64,000 nucleotides of DNA from Fluviibacter phosphoraccumulans (GTDB lineage Bacteria; Pseudomonadota; Gammaproteobacteria; Burkholderiales; Rhodocyclaceae). Shown here one piece after another: positions 1 to 8,984 of the stretch. Where the stretch lies: contig NZ_AP019011.1 of assembly GCF_016110345.1 (NCBI RefSeq), forward strand, positions 992,001-1,056,000, read 5' to 3'. The first letter of the stretch is position 1; each line of letters opens with the position of its first letter. The notes below the pieces were generated by a model. It was not told where the DNA came from. It ran no database searches and saw nothing but the letters and a program-made list of their open reading frames with translations. A program made the position numbers and the translations under genes.

Positions 1-3000
1 GGGGTAATGCCATATCAGGGGGCATTTCAACGGCGTTGTCAGGAACTTTTACTGTTGGTGGTGATGGCGGCGGGGGTGGCGTCTCAGGCAATGTCGCTGT
101 AAACCTCACTGAAGATAACCCTGCTGGGGCCACCTATCTGATTAGTACGAATGGCCTTTTGTCACCCGCAATTGTTGCGCAAAGCATTGCAGGTTCTGGT
201 GGTAATGGGGGACTCTCCTTGGCCGTTTCAGGCTCTGACAGTACTTCGGGCAGTGTTTCGGTCGGCGGGAGCGGTGCATTGGGCGGTACATCTCAGGCCG
301 TCGATGTGAACGTAGCGGCAGGAGCCTTCTTGCTAACCAGTCAGGCACAGTCACCGGGCATTCTGGCACAGAGTATTGGCGGTACTGGTGGAAACGGTGG
401 GCTGGCTGGTGGTTCTAGTGCCTCTTCATGGGGCGCAGCATTAAATGTTGGGGGCACGGGTGGCGCTGCGGGTGATGCGGGTGACGTGGATGTTTCCAAT
501 AATGGCACGATTATGTCCAAAAGTGTTTTATCACCGGGCATTTTGGCTCAATCGGTGGGTGGCACAGGTGGGAACGGTGGTTACAGTGTTGGGCAAGGCG
601 TTTATACCTCTGCCGGCGTGACCGCTAATATTGGCGGGGGGGGTGGTGTCGGTGGTCAGGGCGGTACCGTTACTGCGATTAATACAGGGAGTATTACAAC
701 GTCAGCCAGCCAATCATCGGGAATTATCGCGCAGTCGATTGGTGGCTCTGGTGGTAATGGTGGTTTGGCAGCGGGTGGTGGTTTGTCGCAAAGCGCAAGT
801 CTTACACTCAATATGGGTGGCTCGGGAGGTTCTGGCGGTCAAGGGCTTGCTGTGCATGTCGATAACAGCGGTGTAATCAGTGCTTCAGGCAGTAATTCCT
901 TGGGGGTTCTGGCGCAATCGATTGGCGGCTCGGGCGGCAACGGGGGCAATGCCATTGGCTGGTCTGTCGGTAGCGGTACTGCTTTCACTGCGAACGTTGG
1001 TGGTGCCGCTGGAAGTGGAAATCTGTCGTCTGAAGTCACTGTCAGTAACTCGAATGCTGTGTCAACACACGGCGATCAGGCTGCAGCAATAGTTGCGCAA
1101 TCCATTGGGGGTACAGGTGGTAACGGAGGCAATGCGGTTAGCGGGAGTTTTAGCGCGGATGCGTCCGGTAGCGTGAGTGTTGGAGGATTAGGTGGAAGCG
1201 GCGGCACTGCCGGAGATGTCCGCGCCGCTCTCAATTATGCGTCTTCTGGAAAAATTTACACGATATCAACGAATGGCCAACTGTCGCCGGGGGTGCTCCT
1301 CCAATCAATCGGTGGATCAGGGGGTAATGGTGGCTTCAGCTTGGCGGACAGCGAGTCGCTGGGGGTAAGTGCGTCGGTTGCTCTGGGGGGTACAGGTGGC
1401 ACCGGCGGCACGGCCAGTACAGTTGAGATAACGACATCGGGTGGCGCCAATATTGCGACCTCTGGTAATCAGTCTGCCGGCATTATTGCGCAGTCCATTG
1501 GCGGTAATGGGGGCAATGGCGGCGCAGCGCTTGCCGGGACTAACAGTGAAGAATTTACCGCATCAGCGAGTGTCGGTGGGTCCGGTGGTGCGAGTGGCAA
1601 GAGTGATGCCGTCACTATCAATCTTAATAATCCGAGCCAGGGTGGTTACAGTATTTCGACGAAGGGTTTGATGTCATCGGGCATCATTGCCCAATCAATC
1701 AGCGGGCAAGGCGGTAATGGCGGTACGACCATTAGCGGTTCGTTGAGCAATAGTGACAATTTGACGGTTACGGTTTCAGGCTCGGGCGGGGATGCAGCAC
1801 ATACGACGGGTACGGTATTCGTTCAAACCGGTTCGAATGTGTCGATCAGCACACTCCAAGATCAATCTATAGGGATTTTGGCGCAGTCCATAGGTGGTAG
1901 TGGTGGTAATGCAGGCTTTGCCATTAACGGTACAGCATCACTTGCAGGTTCAAGCGCTTCGGTAAGTGTGGGTGGCAGTGGTGGATCAGGGGGAAAGGGC
2001 AATTCAGCCACGGTGAATTCAAATGGTGCCATTACCACTTCGGGCGCCATGTCTTCCGGTTTAGTGGTGCAGTCAATCGGTGGTGGTGGCGGTAACGGTG
2101 GCTCCACCCTGGCAGCAAGTGGCGCCATCTCAAAAGAAGAAGGTTCTGTGTTTTCAGTTGGAGTGGGTGGTTCGGGCGCTGCCGGTGGTAGCGGTGATTC
2201 TGTTACCGTGACGCACGTTGGCAATATAACAACCGGAGGATGCGATTCGACAACGACAGCATGTGATCAATCCTCTGGGATTATCGCGCAGTCGATTGGC
2301 GGCGGTGGTGGTAATGGCGGCTTTTCTTCTGCATTGGCCCTGCAAGGCTTGGCGTCATTGAATCTAAATGTAGGCGGTCTTGGGGGTAGCGCTGGTGAAG
2401 GTGGTTCCGTAACGGTTCAGGCGAACATGAATAAAACCACTGGGACAATAAGTACGACGGGAGCATTCTCAAATGCGGTTTTTGCGCAGAGTGTGGGTGG
2501 TGGTGGCGGAGCGGGTGGCTTCACTGATGCCGTAACTGTCGGCATGTCGTCCACAACGAGCGAGTCCGCCGAGCTGGCCGCAGCCGTGGGCGGTTATGGT
2601 GGGGGCGGTGGTACGTCTTCTTCGGTGATTGTGACGACCGGAGGTGTTTTAAAAACGGAAGGTAGCCAATCCGCAGCCATTTACGCGCAATCTGTGGGCG
2701 GTGGCGGTGGGAAAGGCGGATCAAGTTTTTCATTCTATTCCAGTAAAACATCGACTGCGACCACGGTTGCGCCGATTGCGGCCTCGTATGGTGCCGGCTT
2801 GATGGATATCGGTTCCGGTGGTAATAGCTCATCCTCATCAGGAAATCCATTAAATCCAGACAATGCGCCAAGCTTGAACAAAAGCTCATCGGAGGGTTTT
2901 GCGATTGCCCTGAGTGTGGGTGGGTACGGTGGTAGTGGCGGCCATAGTGCAGACGTTACCGTGACGAGCGCGTCAAGTATATCGACGACAGGGGATTCAT

Positions 3001-6000
3001 CTCAGGGTATTTTTGCCCAATCGGTGGGCGGCGGCGGTGGGTCCGGCGGGACAAGCAGTTCAAAGAGTGGTTCTGGCTCTTATGTGCTTTCCGGAAGCCT
3101 TGGTGGCTTTGGTGGAGCCGGTGGCTGGTCGGGCGATGTGAATGTAACCGCTTCGAACGCGATCAGCACGGCAGGGCTTTATTCAGCAGCAATTTATGCG
3201 CAATCCATCGGAGGCGGTGGCGGACAAGGTGGGTCCACTTCAAGTTCGGCCAGTTCGTTGGGTTACGCCGTTGCGCTTGGAGTCGGTGGTTTTGGGGGCA
3301 GTGGTAACACAGGTGGCAATGTCACAATTAATAACTCAGCTCAATTGATTACAGAATCGTCCAATTCTGCAGGGATTTATGCCCAGTCGGTTGGTGGCGG
3401 CGGTGGCGATGGCGGCTCAAGTTTGGTGAGTGCAAAAATGCCCAACCCGCCTGCTTCGTCATTGGGGCTGGGTAGTGTCAAGAGTTTTGTCGGTAGTCTG
3501 ACGAGCAGCTCGAAAGGTACTGCCGATAGTGATACGCCTTCTAATTCTGCCGCAGGCGAGAGTGCTTCACAAAAAGGTAGCCAGGCCGGCGGATCTGATG
3601 CAGGAACAGCGATTGGTTTAAGTATTGGTGGTTACGGTGGTACCGGCGCAAACGCGGGTCTGGTGAGTGTGACCAACTCGGGTCAGATTGCCACAGGGAC
3701 GGATCCAACCACCGGTAAGTTGGCAACGAATGCTGCAGGGTTAGCCAATACAGCAGATTACTCCTATGCGATCTTTGCCCAATCTGTCGGGGGTGGGGGT
3801 GGTTTTGGTGGTCAAAGCACGTCCAACTCACAGACGAATCAACGCAGTGTATCTTTTGCCATGGGTGGTGGCGGTGCAGGTGGCGGTTCCGGTAACGATG
3901 TGTCTGTCGATAATACCGGCGCTTTACAGACGAATGGATCGCAGGCATCTGCTATTTTTGCTCAATCAGTGGGTGGTGGGGGCGGTGTCGGTGGTGATTC
4001 GGACAGTACATCCAATATTCTCGCTGCCAAGTCGGCTGCTTTTGGCTTAGGAGGAAGTGGTGCAGACGGCGGTTCTGGCGGGAGGGTAACTGTTACGTCA
4101 AATACCGGTGCGATCAACACATATGGATTGGCTTCAAATGGCATATTTGCCCAGTCAGTCGGTGGTGGCGGGGGTAACGGAGGGTCGTCAAGCACGGCGG
4201 TGAAGCTAACTGCGTCGGATATACAAAACGTGGTTGCTGAAACATCGGCGACATCTTCTGTTTTGGAAGCCAGTACAACGGCAGGTGCTTCTATTGCTGT
4301 GGGGCTCGGTGGCAAAGGCGGTTCAGGTGGCAATGGGGGTGAGGTGAGCGTTTCTAACTTTTCCAAAATCACGACTGCCGCTGATTCAAGCATTGGCATA
4401 TTCGCGCAATCGGTTGGCGGTGGTGGCGGTAGTATGGGATCGAACACCAACCAAATTCTCATGGCAACGTATTCATTCAGTGCCCAGTTGGGCATGACGG
4501 GTACCGGGGGGAATGGGGGCAATGTTTCCGTAGGTTCTCGTGCTGACATTTCGACCAGTGGACCATCAGCGATGGGTGTATTCGCTCAGTCGTTGGGCGG
4601 CGGTGGTGGTGTCGTAAATATCGTCAACACTACCAGTGCGACCAGCGGTGATGCAGATTTAACCGTCAACCTCGGTGCCAGGGGTGGTAGCGATTTGATG
4701 GGTGGAACCGTGACGCTTGGGTCAACCGATTACCCACTGATTGATTGGATTGCAACCAAGGGCACCAGCTCTGTTGGATTAATAGGCCAGTCCATTGGCG
4801 GTGGCGGCGGTGTCGCACTTAGCAACAATATGACATCCACCAGCGGTTCCGTAGAGGTAACAGCAACCCTCGGTGCAGTTGCGGATAGCAATGGCGCGAG
4901 TCTTGGCGGGAACGCCAATGTAGTTAATGCGTTAAGCAATGCATCTATATCCACCAGCGGCGATAACGCGCCAGGCATGTTGCTTCAATCCGTGGGTGGT
5001 GGTGGTGGGTTCGCGATATTTAACAATGCCACATCCCAGATCACAAGCCTGTCTGAGAACTATGTCGTGGGTGCGCAGAATGGATCAACAGGTAATGGTT
5101 CCACCATCTCTGTTCAACAGAATGGCAGCTCGATTTCCACATTGGGAGCGAATGCAATCGGTGTTGCTGGGCAATCCATTGGCGGCGGCGGTGGGTTAGT
5201 TTTAGCTAACAACGCTTCTAGCGGTATGTCTAACGAGACCGCTTCAGAGAATATTCGTATCGGCGGTAGCGGTTCGGGTAATTCGAACGGTGGCTCTGTG
5301 AGCATGACCGTTGGCAGCGTCATCAATACAGGTAGTTCTGGTAGTGCCGGTGGTGCCAACAGTATTGGCATTGCAGCGCAGTCAATTGGCGGTGGTGGTG
5401 GCATGCTGAACTCGACCTTTTCTGCGGGTACGGTTTCACTCAATTCGATACAGATTGGTGGCCTGTCAGGCGTGAGTGGTAATGGTTCGAATGTTTCGGT
5501 GACACAGTCAGGTGCAGTTACTACCTACGGGCCAGCGGCCATTGGCATTGTTGCCCAGTCAGTTGGTGGCGGTGGCGGTTATGCTGCACTGGCCAGTTTG
5601 CAGGGCAACACAACGATATCGAATCCGACGAATGTCACGATTGGCGGTTCTGGCGCTGCTTCGGGCAATGGTGGTGATGTGAGCGTGACAGTTAGCGCCC
5701 CGATTACGACTTATGGAAAGAATTCAGTCGGTGTTATTGCACAATCGGTAGGTGGCGGTGGAGGTATCTTGCTGACCTCTGGGATGTTGGGCGGTGTCAC
5801 GCCGACCTTTACGGCTGGCAATGGTAACGGTGGCAGCGTAACCGTTGATGTCAACGCGCCGATTAAGATCTACGGTGCTGGTGTTTATGGCGTCATTGCC
5901 CAATCGATTGGTGGCGGTGGTGGCATGGTCATCAGTGAAAATGGTGTCATCGCACAATCCGGTAAAGGTGGCGGCGAAGGTGGTGCCGTGGCAGTCAATG

Positions 6001-7997
6001 TCCATTCATCGATTTATGTTAACGGTCAGACAATAGAACCAGGTGTGACAGTGACGAACAGTAGTTCTACTGCGTATGGCGTCTATGCTAAATCTATAGG
6101 AACGAGTGACCCAGCCGTAACGATCGCCCAAGGGGCTTCTGTTGTGGCGGCGGGCGGCGCATCAGCAGTCGTCGTCGATGGCTTGGTGAACAGCATCACG
6201 AATAATGGTTACGTGGGGGTATCTAATGTCAGTACGGATACGGCGATAGAGATTCACGGTGCGGGTGGTGTTACCAATATCGTGAATAACGGCACGCTAT
6301 CGGGGCAGATCGCCAACGCCGATGGCTCATCAATCAGTTTCACCAATGCTGTGGGCGCACGGATGTATTTGCCTAGCCCAATTAATCTGGGCAGCGGTGG
6401 CGTCTTCACCAATGCCGGTTATCTGCAATTCTCGCCACAAGGGCAGGGCATTGGTGCTTCGCTAAATCAGATTGGCACTATTAATCAGTTGAACACGGGT
6501 GTTTTAGGCGTTAATTTTGATCACCACGGTAATGCAGCTGATCTGATTAATGTGATGTCTGGCAGTACTTACAACCTCGCAGGGAAGATTCAACCGGTGT
6601 TGGTCAATGCTGGATTGATCGCGCCGGGATCCGTGCAAAGAACGATTGTGTCCAATCTAGGTGGCAGCATTGTTGCCGATGAGTTGGGGGTGATTTCCAC
6701 TGCCATTATGAACTTCGGCTTGAACAAACAGACTAACAGCATCACGCTAACTTCAACGGCTAACTTTGCGCCTCCCGGGCTGTCGCAGTTCGGTAGCCAA
6801 GTCGGTCATGCGATTGGACAGTACCAGAGCGCCGGTAGCAATGCCTTCTTCCAGGCAGCCACAGCTCAGCTAGTCACCCAGCCAGATGTCGCTTCTCTGG
6901 ATCAGGCCTATCAGGGCCTGGCCGGCACCGCCATTCAGTCTGTGCCGCAGGTCGTCTATCAGGCCGTCAGTCAGGGCATCGGCTCGTACACTGATCGCAT
7001 GAACGACTGGCGCGTTAGCTCGGCGACCTCCAAGAGTTCACGTCAGACGGCACTTAACCAACAGACGCAACGTTACGCATCCAACATGACCAACCAATCC
7101 ATGGTTGATGCCGCAACCGACAGCGGGTTGATTTCGAACGATCGTAGCGGTCCTTGGATTTCGCTATTCCAAAGCAACGTCTATAGCAACAGCCTCGCTG
7201 ATCGTATCTTCGGCGGCAGTATCGCCTACGAAGTTGAATCAGATAGCCGTGACATGCTTGGTGGCGTCGGTATTACCATGTCGCAGTCAGGTTACAGCTA
7301 TAACAGTGCACCGACCCCAATCACTCCGGGTAATAGCACCAACGTCGGCTTAAGCTTCTACGGCATCGGTCGTGGTGAGAATGCCTACCTCTCAGGGATT
7401 GGTTATCTGGGTGGTGGTAATAGCAACTTTACCCGCCAACTGCAGACCATGAACTTCTACAGCAGCACCAACATCAACATCATGAGTTACGTGGCAGCTG
7501 CACGGGTTGAAGCGGGTTACAGCTTTGAGCCGTTCCGGAACGAACACAGCAACATGAAGATCACCCCGTTCGTTGCAGTTCAGCCGACCTATATTCACCA
7601 GAAGGGTGCGCAGGACAACTTCAGTAGCATGGGTCTTGGCACCGGCTTTAACTACTCGGCCAACGACAACACCGCCGTTCCCGTCTTTGCTGGGCTGGAG
7701 CTAAGCGGCAACCACCTGACCGAATCGGGTACCCGGATCAGCCCATTCATCCGAGCTTCCTGGATGGCTGAAACACAGCAAAAAGGCCAGATGGGAGCCA
7801 GCTACAGCGGACAGGGCGTCAACATCTACTTCAATGGATCACCGAACCTCGGTAATGCCATGCTGTACAAAGTGGGTTCGGTCTTCAACGGTGACGAGAA
7901 AGTCTCGGGTTACATTACCCTCGACTATGACTATGGCAATGCTTCCTATGCTTACCGGAACTACGGTATTACCGGTGGCATCAAATATGCCTTCTAA
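1..7997 (+). CDS. Giant Gly-rich repeat autotransporter, 5' end outside the window
   Basis: This is a type Va autotransporter: a secreted passenger joined to a C-terminal outer-membrane beta-barrel. The frame is open from base 3, so the N-terminus and signal peptide lie upstream; at least 2664 residues are present. The passenger is built from about 29 copies of an AQS(I/V)GG motif followed by a glycine-rich tract such as GGNGG, spaced roughly 60-100 residues apart. That pattern predicts a long beta-helix. The last 290 or so residues (from about base 7130) have the alternating pattern of a transmembrane barrel and end in Tyr-Ala-Phe, a typical outer-membrane terminal signature. A parvulin-type isomerase gene follows after 24 bases and is probably co-transcribed. 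Family is clear; ligand or adhesive role is unknown. Confidence 0.9.
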   Translation, partial: GNAISGGISTALSGTFTVGGDGGGGGVSGNVAVNLTEDNPAGATYLISTNGLLSPAIVAQSIAGSGGNGGLSLAVSGSDSTSGSVSVGGSGALGGTSQAVDVNVAAGAFLLTSQAQSPGILAQSIGGTGGNGGLAGGSSASSWGAALNVGGTGGAAGDAGDVDVSNNGTIMSKSVLSPGILAQSVGGTGGNGGYSVGQGVYTSAGVTANIGGGGGVGGQGGTVTAINTGSITTSASQSSGIIAQSIGGSGGNGGLAAGGGLSQSASLTLNMGGSGGSGGQGLAVHVDNSGVISASGSNSLGVLAQSIGGSGGNGGNAIGWSVGSGTAFTANVGGAAGSGNLSSEVTVSNSNAVSTHGDQAAAIVAQSIGGTGGNGGNAVSGSFSADASGSVSVGGLGGSGGTAGDVRAALNYASSGKIYTISTNGQLSPGVLLQSIGGSGGNGGFSLADSESLGVSASVALGGTGGTGGTASTVEITTSGGANIATSGNQSAGIIAQSIGGNGGNGGAALAGTNSEEFTASASVGGSGGASGKSDAVTINLNNPSQGGYSISTKGLMSSGIIAQSISGQGGNGGTTISGSLSNSDNLTVTVSGSGGDAAHTTGTVFVQTGSNVSISTLQDQSIGILAQSIGGSGGNAGFAINGTASLAGSSASVSVGGSGGSGGKGNSATVNSNGAITTSGAMSSGLVVQSIGGGGGNGGSTLAASGAISKEEGSVFSVGVGGSGAAGGSGDSVTVTHVGNITTGGCDSTTTACDQSSGIIAQSIGGGGGNGGFSSALALQGLASLNLNVGGLGGSAGEGGSVTVQANMNKTTGTISTTGAFSNAVFAQSVGGGGGAGGFTDAVTVGMSSTTSESAELAAAVGGYGGGGGTSSSVIVTTGGVLKTEGSQSAAIYAQSVGGGGGKGGSSFSFYSSKTSTATTVAPIAASYGAGLMDIGSGGNSSSSSGNPLNPDNAPSLNKSSSEGFAIALSVGGYGGSGGHSADVTVTSASSISTTGDSSQGIFAQSVGGGGGSGGTSSSKSGSGSYVLSGSLGGFGGAGGWSGDVNVTASNAISTAGLYSAAIYAQSIGGGGGQGGSTSSSASSLGYAVALGVGGFGGSGNTGGNVTINNSAQLITESSNSAGIYAQSVGGGGGDGGSSLVSAKMPNPPASSLGLGSVKSFVGSLTSSSKGTADSDTPSNSAAGESASQKGSQAGGSDAGTAIGLSIGGYGGTGANAGLVSVTNSGQIATGTDPTTGKLATNAAGLANTADYSYAIFAQSVGGGGGFGGQSTSNSQTNQRSVSFAMGGGGAGGGSGNDVSVDNTGALQTNGSQASAIFAQSVGGGGGVGGDSDSTSNILAAKSAAFGLGGSGADGGSGGRVTVTSNTGAINTYGLASNGIFAQSVGGGGGNGGSSSTAVKLTASDIQNVVAETSATSSVLEASTTAGASIAVGLGGKGGSGGNGGEVSVSNFSKITTAADSSIGIFAQSVGGGGGSMGSNTNQILMATYSFSAQLGMTGTGGNGGNVSVGSRADISTSGPSAMGVFAQSLGGGGGVVNIVNTTSATSGDADLTVNLGARGGSDLMGGTVTLGSTDYPLIDWIATKGTSSVGLIGQSIGGGGGVALSNNMTSTSGSVEVTATLGAVADSNGASLGGNANVVNALSNASISTSGDNAPGMLLQSVGGGGGFAIFNNATSQITSLSENYVVGAQNGSTGNGSTISVQQNGSSISTLGANAIGVAGQSIGGGGGLVLANNASSGMSNETASENIRIGGSGSGNSNGGSVSMTVGSVINTGSSGSAGGANSIGIAAQSIGGGGGMLNSTFSAGTVSLNSIQIGGLSGVSGNGSNVSVTQSGAVTTYGPAAIGIVAQSVGGGGGYAALASLQGNTTISNPTNVTIGGSGAASGNGGDVSVTVSAPITTYGKNSVGVIAQSVGGGGGILLTSGMLGGVTPTFTAGNGNGGSVTVDVNAPIKIYGAGVYGVIAQSIGGGGGMVISENGVIAQSGKGGGEGGAVAVNVHSSIYVNGQTIEPGVTVTNSSSTAYGVYAKSIGTSDPAVTIAQGASVVAAGGASAVVVDGLVNSITNNGYVGVSNVSTDTAIEIHGAGGVTNIVNNGTLSGQIANADGSSISFTNAVGARMYLPSPINLGSGGVFTNAGYLQFSPQGQGIGASLNQIGTINQLNTGVLGVNFDHHGNAADLINVMSGSTYNLAGKIQPVLVNAGLIAPGSVQRTIVSNLGGSIVADELGVISTAIMNFGLNKQTNSITLTSTANFAPPGLSQFGSQVGHAIGQYQSAGSNAFFQAATAQLVTQPDVASLDQAYQGLAGTAIQSVPQVVYQAVSQGIGSYTDRMNDWRVSSATSKSSRQTALNQQTQRYASNMTNQSMVDAATDSGLISNDRSGPWISLFQSNVYSNSLADRIFGGSIAYEVESDSRDMLGGVGITMSQSGYSYNSAPTPITPGNSTNVGLSFYGIGRGENAYLSGIGYLGGGNSNFTRQLQTMNFYSSTNINIMSYVAAARVEAGYSFEPFRNEHSNMKITPFVAVQPTYIHQKGAQDNFSSMGLGTGFNYSANDNTAVPVFAGLELSGNHLTESGTRISPFIRASWMAETQQKGQMGASYSGQGVNIYFNGSPNLGNAMLYKVGSVFNGDEKVSGYITLDYDYGNASYAYRNYGITGGIKYAF

Positions 7998-8021
7998 GTA
8001 TTTCAACGGAGAAATAACGAC

Positions 8022-8819
8022 ATGAACATCAAAAAAACTACCCTGACTATTACCCTGGTTACCCTGTTGGCTGGCGTACGGCCAGCCCTTGCGCAGGATG
8101 TTGCGACTGTTAACGGTACGGTTATCCCTGACAGCCAATTCAATCAGATTCTGACGGGTGCCCTGAATCAGGGGCAGAAGGACACGCCGGAGCTACGCAA
8201 TACGATTAGGAATGAGCTGATTAACCGTGAACTCCTGGCACAAGCTGCAAGCAAAGAGGGGGTGGACAAAACTCCGGAGGCCAAACTGGCCTGGAACCAG
8301 GTCCACCAGAATTTCCTCATCGAACTCTACCTGATCGATTACAACCAGAAGCACCGCATCACTGATGAGCAGGTCGAAGCGCAATATGACAAGGAAGTTA
8401 GTCAGCTCAAAGCCGCTGGTGTCAGTCAGCAGTTCAAAGTGTCGCTCATCACCGTCGCCAGCCAGGCAGAAGCTAACGCCGTCATTGCTCAACTAAAGAA
8501 GGGCGAGAGCTTTGAGAAAGTCGCCCGTGAAAAATCCATCGATACGTCAAAAGCACAGGGGGGGGTAGTCGGCTGGGTGCTCCCGGTACAACTGACACCA
8601 GAGATTGGCGCTGCGGTTACCAAATTGAACAAAGGCGGGGTAACTGCCCCGATCCAGGGACCGAGTGGATGGAATATTGTGAAGTTGGACGACAAACGAC
8701 CATTTAAAGTACCGACGTTTGCCGAGGCACAAAATCAGCTTCGTCAGCAGCTCCTGCAGCAACAGCGGATTGAATTGATTAATAAGCTACGCAGCGAGGC
8801 GAAAATCAACACGCCCTAA
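8022..8819 (+). CDS. Secreted parvulin-type peptidylprolyl isomerase (PrsA/SurA-like)
   Basis: A protein of 265 residues starting with a signal peptide (two lysines, a hydrophobic core, then Ala-Leu-Ala before Gln-Asp at about residue 25). An N-terminal helical chaperone-like region follows, then a parvulin rotamase domain at about residues 130-225, including the GGVVGWV and SGWNIVKL motifs. In this family such enzymes catalyse cis-trans isomerisation of prolyl bonds and assist folding in the periplasm. The gene begins 24 bases after the autotransporter stop, preceded by a GGAGA ribosome-binding site, so the two probably form an operon. Inference: a dedicated chaperone for passenger or barrel during export. 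A general housekeeping PPIase is the alternative, but the position argues against it. Confidence 0.85.
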   Translation: MNIKKTTLTITLVTLLAGVRPALAQDVATVNGTVIPDSQFNQILTGALNQGQKDTPELRNTIRNELINRELLAQAASKEGVDKTPEAKLAWNQVHQNFLIELYLIDYNQKHRITDEQVEAQYDKEVSQLKAAGVSQQFKVSLITVASQAEANAVIAQLKKGESFEKVAREKSIDTSKAQGGVVGWVLPVQLTPEIGAAVTKLNKGGVTAPIQGPSGWNIVKLDDKRPFKVPTFAEAQNQLRQQLLQQQRIELINKLRSEAKINTP

Positions 8820-8984
8820 GTTTATTTTGGCGCCCGATATATCCATGGGTAAATGTGAACAGATTTAGATCATTAAAATATTCAACACAAAACAATGGGT
8901 TGCGCTTTGAATAAGTGAACAATTTCATAGCGGCGAAGTGGGTAATGGGTGTGAAAATGCACAGCCCCCAATAGTGCTGTTTAC

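Noticed and set aside
3962..4549. 195-codon minus-strand frame within the first autotransporter, rich in proline
   Set aside because: It is the antisense of Gly-rich codons (GGN read as NCC), so the Pro content is an artefact of the real gene.
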